Positions 1 through 6,840 of a DNA stretch of 11,243 nucleotides are shown in pieces (position 1 is the first letter of the stretch; every line of letters begins with the position of its first letter). Position numbers and translations under genes: made by a program. The notes under the pieces are model-generated. The model was given only the letters and a program-made list of their open reading frames with translations. It was not told the origin of the DNA and did no database searches. Source of the DNA: a bacterium (GTDB taxonomy: Bacteria; Ratteibacteria; UBA8468); assembly GCA_030637775.1 (NCBI GenBank), contig DAOWFY010000085.1:1-11243 (forward strand), given 5' to 3'.

Positions 1-339
1 AGGGGGAAAGCACTTTTTCCTTATATTCTCCAATACCTCCTCCATATTTTCCAGAACCTCATTATCCCAGAAGCGTAAAACCTTAAAGTTCTGTTGTTGA
101 AACCATATGTCTCTCTTCAAATCTTTTTGAGCACTTCTTGCATGTTGTCCACCATCGACTTCTATAATGATCCGTTTTTCAAAATTGACAAAGTCAACAA
201 TATAAGGACCTACAGGCTGTTGACGGCGAAATTTCAATCCATCCAGTTGCCTATTTCGAAGATATTTCCACAATTGTTTTTCTACCTCAGTAAGATTATT
301 CCTGAGTTTTTGGGCAATCGGGGTCAATTTCTTCTTCAT
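1..339 (-). CDS. DUF559 endonuclease-like protein, 3' end cut off by window edge
   Basis: The frame is open from an ATG at 339 to base 1 (113 codons, no stop), so the gene continues past the left edge. The protein begins MKKKLTPIAQKLRNNLTEVE and has the DUF559 signature: LWKYLRNRQLDGLKFRRQ, then VGPYIVDF (about 43-50), IIIEVDGGQH (57-66) and KVLRFWDNEVL (86-96). DUF559 is a small PD-(D/E)xK-like fold related to very-short-patch-repair nucleases; the Asp in VDF and the Glu in IEVDG are the expected acidic residues. The biochemical role of this family is poorly known. An in-frame TGA lies 15 bases upstream of the ATG, so this is the first possible start. A GGGGG tract precedes it by only 2 bases. 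The gene lies 8 bases after the HsdR-N-like gene and is probably co-transcribed with it. The visible part covers nearly the whole usual domain length. Confidence 0.88.
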   Translation of the reverse strand, partial: MKKKLTPIAQKLRNNLTEVEKQLWKYLRNRQLDGLKFRRQQPVGPYIVDFVNFEKRIIIEVDGGQHARSAQKDLKRDIWFQQQNFKVLRFWDNEVLENMEEVLENIRKKCFPP

Positions 340-347
340 TTCCCCCT

Positions 348-1385
348 TTATTCAATTACTAAAACATCAGGAGAGTAACCGAATTTTTTCAATAAACGCT
401 TAGAAGAGTCTATGCAACCAACAGTACTGTAATTTGTATCGATCCATAGTCTATTTGATAATCTTTTAGGAGCTTTGAAACCATTTCCATATCTATGTTT
501 CGGCTCTTTATTAACAAGGTATCTCTTGGGTCCTGCCGGTACTGGGCAATCTGAAATTTTCAGTTTACCTTTCTTTATAAGCCAATCAGCAGTATTAGTC
601 AAAATTTCATTAGCACTTTGGATTTCAAAAACTTCGCCGGAGAGTTTCATTCGCTTTGGTTTTTCTTCCTTTTGCCAACTATCCCTAATTTCTGGTTCAG
701 ATGAGATAGGTGCTTCTGTCACTCCAGAAGTCATCTCTCTAATCCTCTCTTTAAGAAAATCCTCAATTTCAGCATCATTAAACTGATAATTAGGATAGCT
801 TTCTCCGATATGTATTTTAACTGTCGGCATCAATCCTCTTATCATTTCTTCAGGCTCATCTGAAAGCGAAGTCCAAACTTCATCCAATATCTGAACTTTC
901 TTAACCAGCATTTCTACTTGCTCAACATTATCCTTTGAAATAGTTTGTAGCTTTCTTAGAACGCTTTGTAATTCTTCATTTTCTATGTCAACTTTCCAAA
1001 CAACCCTTTCTGCTAAAGGTATTTCTTCTATAAAGGATCTGAACAATATCCACACAACACCATTTGTCAACACGCCGTATTTCGTTCCCTCGCCAAAGCA
1101 ATATTTTGCTAATTGACGGATTTCTTGTTCTACATTGGACCTCAAGTTCTTGGCTTCCATAAAGAGCACTCTCTTACCATTTTTGATTAAAGAATAATCA
1201 GGCACACCTTCTTCGATAGAGATGTTTGGTTGTACTTCCTCAGGATTTTCAGGATTCCATCCAAGAGCCCTCAAAATAGGATTTACTATTTGGTCTCTCA
1301 CTGCCATCTCGTTCTGTTCGTATAGAGAACGAAACTTCTTTATTTTCTCTACTATTGGTGCTAGTATCTCATTTAAATTAGTCAT
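348..1385 (-). CDS. Orphan type I restriction HsdR N-terminal-like nuclease protein
   Basis: This 345-residue protein has an N-terminal HSDR_N-type PD-(D/E)xK nuclease domain. After a helical start with NEMAVRDQIVNPILRALGW (about 25-43), the catalytic pattern follows as GVPDYSL (60-66, Asp63) and VLFMEAKN (73-80, Glu77 and Lys79). A later YGVLTNGVVWILF segment (103-115) is also typical of this fold. Residues 200-245 are a charged linker. The C-terminal 100 residues form a separate domain (FEIQSANEILTNTADWLIKKG, then RYLVNKEPKHR and NRLWIDTNYS) that I recognise as recurring on such orphan proteins but cannot assign a function. No helicase motor, methylase or specificity subunit is visible, so this is not a complete type I enzyme. 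The ATG is preceded by AGGAG at 1395-1399 with a 9-base spacer. A role in defence or DNA maintenance is inferred from the fold and from the DUF559 neighbour. Confidence 0.8.
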   Translation of the reverse strand: MTNLNEILAPIVEKIKKFRSLYEQNEMAVRDQIVNPILRALGWNPENPEEVQPNISIEEGVPDYSLIKNGKRVLFMEAKNLRSNVEQEIRQLAKYCFGEGTKYGVLTNGVVWILFRSFIEEIPLAERVVWKVDIENEELQSVLRKLQTISKDNVEQVEMLVKKVQILDEVWTSLSDEPEEMIRGLMPTVKIHIGESYPNYQFNDAEIEDFLKERIREMTSGVTEAPISSEPEIRDSWQKEEKPKRMKLSGEVFEIQSANEILTNTADWLIKKGKLKISDCPVPAGPKRYLVNKEPKHRYGNGFKAPKRLSNRLWIDTNYSTVGCIDSSKRLLKKFGYSPDVLVIE

Positions 1386-1502
1386 TTTTTCACACTCCTT
1401 TTTATTGAAGGCACACCCTCCCCTACGCCCCTCCCATCAAGGGAGGGGAAGAAGAACCGCTATCTCCCCTTTTTTATCTCTTTCAATCTGTTACTTTCTT
1501 CA
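1386..1502. other. Intergenic spacer between the aro operon end and the nuclease pair
   Basis: These 117 bases hold the REP-like hairpin at 1428-1448, runs of C-rich sequence on either side of it, and the ribosome binding site of the HsdR-N-like gene. I see no convincing sigma-70 promoter for the nuclease genes and no U-tract terminator for the upstream operon, so readthrough from the alcohol dehydrogenase gene is possible. Confidence 0.6.
1428..1448. repeat. REP-like palindromic element (perfect 8-bp hairpin)
   Basis: CCCCTCCC at 1428-1435 and GGGAGGGG at 1441-1448 are perfect reverse complements around the 5-base loop ATCAA. The flank (ACCCTCCCCTACG on the left) matches the general style of widespread short intergenic palindromes with CCCT-rich arms and a TCAA/TTGA loop. 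Neither strand has a T-run after the stem, so it is not a canonical rho-independent terminator. It could still stabilise the 3' end of the upstream message. Only one full copy lies in the window. Confidence 0.65.
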
Positions 1503-2621
1503 TTACTCAAAGGCATTTTTATAGATAAGGAAGAAGTCGTTTGCTTTTAAGGGAATGGAGATTCGTAATAATGCTCTTTCACAATCCTTTATTGCTCTCC
1601 GGGACAAGAGCTTTAAGTCCTTCTTTTTCACCCCTACCTCTTTTAAGGTAAGGGGTAAATTTAAACGCCGGTTTAATTTTAAAAGAGATTCTTTTACTTC
1701 AGTAGTTCTAAGTATTTCCTTCAATTTTTCTTGATAAACTTTTTTCTTCCCCAGATAGTCCATCGTATAGGGAAGAAGGAGAGCATTAGCCGCTCCGTGC
1801 TGGAGCCCGTAATCAAGGGTAAGAGGATAGCCCATTCCATGAACAATAATTGTTCCCGTACGATTGATAACTATTCCGGCATAGAAAGCGGCTAAAGATA
1901 ATTTTTCCCTCAAGGAAGGATTGTTTTCCTTCATAAGAGGGGGTAAATATCTTTTAATCAGTTTTATTGCTTCTCGCGAGAAAATCTCTGTAAGAGGATT
2001 TGCATCTGTTGAAAGATAGCCTTCGATAGCATGAGAGAATGCATCCATTCCCGTAGAAGCGGTGAGATTTTTGGGTAGGGTTAAGGTGAGGGAAGGGTCA
2101 ATTATGGCAATTTTTGGCAAAATGGAAAAGGAACTGACAACCTTTTTTGTTTGTGCTTGCCAGTCGTTGATTACGGCATATCTTGTTACCTCACTTCCCG
2201 TGCCGGAGGTGGTTGGAATGGCTAAAACCGGTAAAGGAGGATTTTTGAGTCTTTCATTGCCAAAATATTCTCGCAAGCCACCGGGGTTCGTTGCCAAAAC
2301 TGCAATTCCTTTAGCCGTGTCTATGCTACTACCCCCTCCCAGACCGATGACGAAATCACATTTTTTTTCTCTGACCAATTTCCCTCCCTTCTCCACAGTT
2401 TCTACGGAGGGGTTCTCCTCTACATCACAGAATTCTATTATTTTTATACCATTGTTCAGGAGAATAGATTCAACCTTTTTTAAAAGTCCGCTCCTTATAA
2501 CAAAATGTTTGCCGGTGACTAAAAGAGCGCTCTTGCCTAAATTCTTTGCCTCCTTTAACTCTTTTAAACTTCCCTTTCCAAAATATATTTTGGTAGAAAG
2601 ATTAAAGAAATAATTATTCAT
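1503..2621 (-). CDS. Iron-containing (group III) alcohol dehydrogenase family protein
   Basis: This 372-residue protein is a full-length member of the Fe-ADH family, which uses NAD(P)H and a divalent metal to interconvert alcohols or aldehydes. The N-terminal half carries the dinucleotide-binding motif GLGGGSSIDTAKG (93-105) and the PTTSGTGSEVT stretch (136-146). The metal ligands expected from E. coli FucO are present: Asp193 and His197 in GMDAFSHAIEGY, His261 in VHGMGYPLT, and His275 in QHGAANALLLP. The usual second His of the HxxxH pair is Tyr265 here (HGMGY), a variant also seen in some phosphonate-associated Fe-ADHs. The substrate is not predictable. The start ATG at 2621 overlaps the aroA stop (ATGA) and has no strong ribosome binding site of its own, which implies translational coupling to aroA. 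A place in an aromatic operon is unusual, and it may act on an aromatic or other aldehyde. Confidence 0.9.
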   Translation of the reverse strand: MNNYFFNLSTKIYFGKGSLKELKEAKNLGKSALLVTGKHFVIRSGLLKKVESILLNNGIKIIEFCDVEENPSVETVEKGGKLVREKKCDFVIGLGGGSSIDTAKGIAVLATNPGGLREYFGNERLKNPPLPVLAIPTTSGTGSEVTRYAVINDWQAQTKKVVSSFSILPKIAIIDPSLTLTLPKNLTASTGMDAFSHAIEGYLSTDANPLTEIFSREAIKLIKRYLPPLMKENNPSLREKLSLAAFYAGIVINRTGTIIVHGMGYPLTLDYGLQHGAANALLLPYTMDYLGKKKVYQEKLKEILRTTEVKESLLKLNRRLNLPLTLKEVGVKKKDLKLLSRRAIKDCERALLRISIPLKANDFFLIYKNAFE

Positions 2622-3904
2622 TGAATTAGTGTTTTTAACAGATCCTCAAATTCAGGAAAGGAGGTGCGGATACAATCGGTATCGTTAACTTTTGTCTTTC
2701 CGATAGCGCCCAATCCGGCAATCGTAAGAGCCATTGCGGTGCGGTGGTCGCCAAAACTTTCTACCGTTGCCCCCTTTAATTTCTTCCCGCCAGAAATCTC
2801 CATTCCATCCTTTCTCTCCTTTATCGCCGCACCCAATCTCTTCAACTGGCTCGCAATGGCATGAATTCGATCCGTCTCCTTAACCCGAAGTTCCCCCGCA
2901 TCCTTGATGATGGTTTTTCCTCGAGCAAAACAACCAATCACGGCTAAAATAGGAATTTCATCGATAATTCGAGGAATAATCTTTCCCCCTATTTTTATTC
3001 CTCTCAATTCATTGTTTCCCTCCACGATCAAATCAGCGATAGGTTCTCGGCAGACCTCCTTTATATTTTTAATCCATATTTTTACTCCCATTTTCTTCAG
3101 AACGTCAAGAAATCCCGTTCGAGTGGGGTTTACCCCTATACCTGAAATTTTAATCTTTGAACCATTTAAAATTGATGCGGCAGCGATAAAAAAGGCCGTC
3201 GAGGAGATATCACCGGGAATGAAAAATTCTTTTCCTGCAAACTCTTCCTTTCTAATACTTACAGATAGTCCCTGAATCTTTAAGGGAACTCCGAAATATT
3301 TTAACATTCGTTCAGTATGATCCCGCGAGCGGGAGGGTTCGGTAACCGTTGTTTTCCCTTCTGCATGGAGACCGGCTAAAAGAAGACAACTCTTTACCTG
3401 AGCCGAGGCTATTGGTGAACTATAGCGGATTCCTTGCAACTTCCCTCCTTTAATCCTTAAAGGAGGATAATTACCTTTATCAGCATCAATTTCTGCGCCC
3501 AATTTACGTAATGGCTCCACAATTCTTTCCATCGGTCGTTTTCTCAAGTATTTATCTCCGGTAAGAACGCTGGAGAAATTCTGAGCGGCAAGGAGACCGG
3601 CCAAGAGCCGCATCGTTGTTCCCGAATTTCCGCAGTCAAGACTTTTTTTGGGTTTTTTAAATGCAAATAATCCCTCTCCAAAAATTACTAAATTTTCTCT
3701 GCTTTCTTTTACTCTAATACCCAAATCTTTCAGGCAATTTAAGGTAGAAAAGCAATCTTCGCATTTAGAGATTCCTTTGATAATAGATTTTCCTTGGGCA
3801 AGGGAGGCAAAGATAAGAGCCCGATGGCTAATTGACTTATCACCCGGAACCCTAATAATTCCTTTCAGAGCTCTTACTTGATTGATAATAATGGAGTGCT
3901 TCAT
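2618..3904 (-). CDS. aroA: 3-phosphoshikimate 1-carboxyvinyltransferase (EPSP synthase)
   Basis: AroA condenses shikimate 3-phosphate with phosphoenolpyruvate, the penultimate step to chorismate. From the ATG at 3904 the protein has 428 residues, the usual length. Family motifs in order are VPGDKSISHRA (19-29), DCGNSGTTMRLL (90-101), YLRKRPMERI (119-128), SRSRDHTERML (191-201), IIDEIPILA (313-321, Asp315), RVKETDRI (340-347, Glu343) and GDHRTAMAL (385-393). The two acidic residues match the catalytic Asp and Glu of known enzymes, and the GNSGT loop keeps the glycine linked to ordinary glyphosate sensitivity. A GTG at 3922, with a weak AGG upstream, would add six residues; the ATG is preferred from family alignment. 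The first 53 bases lie inside the 3' end of the upstream activase gene, so its ribosome site is also coding sequence. The stop overlaps the start of the alcohol dehydrogenase gene. Confidence 0.95.
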   Translation of the reverse strand: MKHSIIINQVRALKGIIRVPGDKSISHRALIFASLAQGKSIIKGISKCEDCFSTLNCLKDLGIRVKESRENLVIFGEGLFAFKKPKKSLDCGNSGTTMRLLAGLLAAQNFSSVLTGDKYLRKRPMERIVEPLRKLGAEIDADKGNYPPLRIKGGKLQGIRYSSPIASAQVKSCLLLAGLHAEGKTTVTEPSRSRDHTERMLKYFGVPLKIQGLSVSIRKEEFAGKEFFIPGDISSTAFFIAAASILNGSKIKISGIGVNPTRTGFLDVLKKMGVKIWIKNIKEVCREPIADLIVEGNNELRGIKIGGKIIPRIIDEIPILAVIGCFARGKTIIKDAGELRVKETDRIHAIASQLKRLGAAIKERKDGMEISGGKKLKGATVESFGDHRTAMALTIAGLGAIGKTKVNDTDCIRTSFPEFEDLLKTLIQ

Positions 3905-4838
3905 TGCAACTATATTTCCCACACCGGCTACCTAAATATGCAATTGGTTTATCTTCAATTGATATTTTAGTTACTTCACAATTATTAGGGCAATCTTCAC
4001 AAATAAAGGTTTCTGATTTTACATCTAAATCCCTTATTGTAAAACCTCTAAAATTGGTTTTTTCTGGTTTGTTTTCCCTCGCTAAAATAGCCATGCCTAT
4101 CGCTCCCATTGACTCGCAATATCCAGGCACGATTACTCTATGATTGAGTTGTTCTTCCAAAGCTCTTATTAAAGCTTTATTGTTTGCGGTAGCTCCTTGA
4201 AAAACATACGGTGGTTTAAGTTCAAATGATTTTGCTAAAGTAAGATAATTGTTAATTAAGGCTCTGCAAACGCCCATTAAAATATCTTCGTTATTTGCAC
4301 CTTTATTTTTTCTTGAAACAACTGCTGATTGGCATAAAATTCCACATTTTCCGGGAAAACTCAGGTTTATTCTACTTCTTAGAGCTAAATCTCCGACATC
4401 TTCGATATTGATGTTTAAGGTTCTTGCGATGGATTCAATCATCGCCCCTGTTCCTGCTCCACAAATATTATTCATTATATAATTTCTCCAAATCCCATTC
4501 TCTAAAGTTATGATTTTACAGTCTTCTCCCCCGATGTCAAAAATAGTATTTACATCTGGATAGTAATGTAGAGTTCCAATTGTGTGAGCTAAAATTTCTG
4601 TTCTTGTTATATCCCCGCCCAGCGAAATCTTTGCAAATTCTCTTCCACTCCCCGCACAACCAACCGCTCTTATTTCTGTGTTGTTTAATTGCTTTTCTAT
4701 TTCTGCCAAACATTTTTTTATTGTTTCAATCAAACCTTTGTTCTGTAGATAAGATTGAGCTAAAATATTTGTATCATCATCTATAACTACCATCTTCGCA
4801 CTTACGCTTCCCACATCACAACCCAGATAGCCGTTCAT
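3852..4838 (-). CDS. BadF/BadG/BcrA/BcrD-type ATPase, CoA-dehydratase activase family (COG1924-like)
   Basis: This is a 328-residue member of the acetate/sugar kinase-Hsp70-actin superfamily related to HgdC, the 2-hydroxyglutaryl-CoA dehydratase activase, which uses ATP hydrolysis to drive low-potential electron transfer. Phosphate loops are GCDVGSVSAK (6-15) and FDIGGEDCK (100-108). Cys126 (ICGAGTG) and Cys165 (FPGKCGILC) occupy the places of the two cysteines per subunit that hold the bridging [4Fe-4S] cluster in HgdC dimers. FQGATANNKAL (213-223) and GYCESMGAIGMA (239-250) complete the fold. A C-terminal Cys-rich tail, CEDCPNNC (280-287) plus RCGKYSC (305-311), could hold a second metal site. 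It overlaps its upstream partner by 4 bases (ATGA). Its own 3' end overlaps aroA by 53 bases. It is lower in GC than the aro genes. The substrate is unknown, and no dehydratase subunits of the HgdAB type are present. Confidence 0.88.
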   Translation of the reverse strand: MNGYLGCDVGSVSAKMVVIDDDTNILAQSYLQNKGLIETIKKCLAEIEKQLNNTEIRAVGCAGSGREFAKISLGGDITRTEILAHTIGTLHYYPDVNTIFDIGGEDCKIITLENGIWRNYIMNNICGAGTGAMIESIARTLNINIEDVGDLALRSRINLSFPGKCGILCQSAVVSRKNKGANNEDILMGVCRALINNYLTLAKSFELKPPYVFQGATANNKALIRALEEQLNHRVIVPGYCESMGAIGMAILARENKPEKTNFRGFTIRDLDVKSETFICEDCPNNCEVTKISIEDKPIAYLGSRCGKYSCNEALHYYQSSKSSERNY

Positions 4839-5791
4839 TTGACCCCCTTCTTTCTTTGTAACAATTCAACAGATGCTTCAAGTCTTGTATTAATATTAGC
4901 TTCAGAATTTGTCTCATCAATTTCAAACCTATATAACGGTAAATCTAACCTTTTAGCAGTTAAATCCATAATCATTTCTGAAGTCGTTTCAGGCATACAA
5001 CTTAAAGGCATTAAATGAATAACAGCATCAAAATTATGGTGTTTATAAAAATATAAAGCATGATGAGAAGGATCTCCGTGAGCCCTGAACATCCCCTTGT
5101 AATATTTTTTTGCTTCTTTTACAAACCTCATCGGCACTTCCCCTTTATATCCCCTTTTCAATTCATTGCTATATTTAACAAATGTATGGACATTAACTCC
5201 CCTATTTCTTAATTTATTAAAAATGTTGTAATTAATACTGCTTTCAACTACAGTATAGAATTCTCCGACAATTCCTATTCTTATCTTTTCCTGATCATTC
5301 CAATCAAAATATTCGTTCTTTTTTTCTTCTTGATGCATTAGTTTAACAGCCTTTATAAGTTCTCTGACAACTTTTGGATATGAATTTTTTGGATTTACCC
5401 TTTTAAAAGCTGAGAGAACACCAAAGAAAATAGTTCCCTTTCTCTCGATGAAGATCGTATCAAAATCATATCCTAAATCCTCGCATATCTTTTTTTGTAT
5501 CTCAAAATATTGCTGAAATCTGCAAGAACTCATACAAACGTTAGAGGTTCCAACACCTAAATAAGTTAATTTTATTCCTTTCCTTTTTGCCATTTCTAAA
5601 GCCTCAATAAAAGAACCTAAAGTAATTTTAAACGGGTAGCACATCATCGGTGAGCTATGCTTAACTCCTAATTTTATTGTTTTTTCTGTTATCGGTGGCG
5701 GTAACATTACTGCTACTCCTAAATTTTCTAATAGTTGTTTAATTATCTGAGTGTAGAAAGACATTCTTGGCAAGGTTACAACTCTTTTCAT
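4835..5791 (-). CDS. COG3581-like predicted iron-sulfur partner of the CoA activase
   Basis: This 318-residue protein resembles the COG3581 group (also called CoA protein activase), often encoded beside or fused to BadF-type ATPases in anaerobes. Typical segments are TLPRMSFYTQIIKQLLENLG (6-25), VMLPPPITEKTIKLG (28-42), MMCYPFKITLGSFIEALE (49-66), LSCMPETTSEMI (263-274) and a final DETNSEANINTRLEA (292-306). Cys51, Cys86, Cys90 and Cys265 are at family-like positions and could ligate an iron-sulfur cluster. It is shorter than HgdB-type dehydratase subunits and lacks the DUF2229 (COG3580) half with which such proteins often pair. The start ATG has no clear Shine-Dalgarno sequence. A 30-base gap separates it from aroF. 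With the activase it probably forms an ATP-driven redox pair; the electron acceptor and substrate cannot be read from sequence. Confidence 0.75.
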   Translation of the reverse strand: MKRVVTLPRMSFYTQIIKQLLENLGVAVMLPPPITEKTIKLGVKHSSPMMCYPFKITLGSFIEALEMAKRKGIKLTYLGVGTSNVCMSSCRFQQYFEIQKKICEDLGYDFDTIFIERKGTIFFGVLSAFKRVNPKNSYPKVVRELIKAVKLMHQEEKKNEYFDWNDQEKIRIGIVGEFYTVVESSINYNIFNKLRNRGVNVHTFVKYSNELKRGYKGEVPMRFVKEAKKYYKGMFRAHGDPSHHALYFYKHHNFDAVIHLMPLSCMPETTSEMIMDLTAKRLDLPLYRFEIDETNSEANINTRLEASVELLQRKKGVK

Positions 5792-5821
5792 TTCAGTAAC
5801 AGGTTTATTCCTATAAATATG

Positions 5822-6835
5822 CTAGATAGTTCTTTTGAGGGGCTTGAGAATCCTTTTTACTTCTTTCATTAATCTCTGGAAATCCTTCGGGAGGAGAGAT
5901 TGGAAACCATCGGAAAGAGCCTCTTCTGGTTTAGGGTGAACCTCAATCATCAGACCGTCAGCTCCCGCGGCAATTGCGGCCTTACTCATTGGAAGAATAA
6001 GTTCCCTTCTTCCTGTTCCGTGGCTGGGATCGACAATAAGGGGAAGATGACTCAACTCCTTAATCAGGGGAACGGCGGAAAGGTCCAGGGTGAAACGGGT
6101 TGAATCTTCAAATGTTCTGATTCCTCTTTCGCAGAGAATAACATTATAGTTGTTCTGGGAGAGAATATACTCAGCCGCCATCAGGAGTTCCTCCACTTTT
6201 GCTGATATTCCCCGTTTAAGGAGAACCGGTTTCTTGCTTTTGCCCGCTTCCTTCAAGAGATCGAAGTTTTGCATATTTCTGGCCCCAATCTGAATAATGT
6301 CGCTATAACGGCTGACCAACTCCAGCTGACTTGTATCTCTGGCCTCGGTGACAACTAAAAGACCGGTTATCTTTCTTACCTCAGCCAGGTATTCCAGGCC
6401 TTTCTTTCCCAAACCCTGGAAGGAATAGGGACTTGTGCGCGGCTTAAAGGCACCACCACGTAGCATCACTGCTCCCGCCTCTTTTACAGCCTTTGCAGTT
6501 TCCAAAAGGCTCTCTTTACTCTCTACGGAACAGGGACCAGCAATCACTACTATCCTTTTTCCTCCAATCTCTAAATCCTTTACTTTAACGATCGTGTCTT
6601 CCTTTTTAAATTCGCGGCTTACTAATTTATATGGTTTAGAGATTGGAGTAATTGAGTCTACCACAAAGAAGCCCTCAAAAATCTCCCTTTTGGCGATGGC
6701 ATTTTCTCCAATCACCCCGATAACTGTCCTTTCCTCCCCCTTGGAGATGTGAGGGGTAAATCCCAATTCCTTAATCTTGCTACAGAGTTGCTCAATCCCT
6801 TTTTGCGTCACACCTTTCTTTAGAATGAGAATCAT
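5822..6835 (-). CDS. aroF: 3-deoxy-7-phosphoheptulonate (DAHP) synthase, type I-beta with regulatory N-domain
   Basis: AroF joins phosphoenolpyruvate and erythrose 4-phosphate, the first step of the shikimate pathway. The 337-residue protein has a ferredoxin-like N-terminal domain (about 1-70), then the barrel with [10 protein letters not shown] (97-106), [15 protein letters not shown] (127-141), [12 protein letters not shown] (183-194), LLKRG (205-209) and [10 protein letters not shown] (268-277). Cys102, His272, Glu298 and Asp309 fall on exactly the residue numbers of the metal ligands I recall for the Thermotoga maritima enzyme, which also supports this start. In that enzyme the N-domain mediates inhibition by Phe/Tyr, so similar feedback is likely. 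An upstream in-frame ATG at 6886 would lengthen the protein by 17 residues, but it lies inside pheA and lacks family support. The chosen ATG has GGGAGGG 9 bases upstream and lies 5 bases after the pheA stop. Confidence 0.95.
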   Translation of the reverse strand: MILILKKGVTQKGIEQLCSKIKELGFTPHISKGEERTVIGVIGENAIAKREIFEGFFVVDSITPISKPYKLVSREFKKEDTIVKVKDLEIGGKRIVVIAGPCSVESKESLLETAKAVKEAGAVMLRGGAFKPRTSPYSFQGLGKKGLEYLAEVRKITGLLVVTEARDTSQLELVSRYSDIIQIGARNMQNFDLLKEAGKSKKPVLLKRGISAKVEELLMAAEYILSQNNYNVILCERGIRTFEDSTRFTLDLSAVPLIKELSHLPLIVDPSHGTGRRELILPMSKAAIAAGADGLMIEVHPKPEEALSDGFQSLLPKDFQRLMKEVKRILKPLKRTI

Positions 6836-6840
6836 TTTAG

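Noticed and set aside
2062-2613. 183-codon open frame on the plus strand opposite the alcohol dehydrogenase gene
   Set aside because: It is antisense to a well-supported gene, shows no recognisable family motif, and its length follows from the codon use of the true gene. The other plus-strand frames are shadows for the same reason.
1503-2621. Alcohol dehydrogenase as a divergent second dehydroquinate synthase
   Set aside because: The two families share a fold, but the GMDAFSHAIEGY and HGMGYPLT...QHG motifs are those of Fe-ADH, and a standard aroB is present.
3321-3334. Palindrome TCCCGC-GA-GCGGGA in aroA
   Set aside because: It encodes the conserved SRSRDH region of EPSP synthase, so the repeat is explained by protein constraint, and the 2-base loop is too short for a stable RNA hairpin at full pairing.
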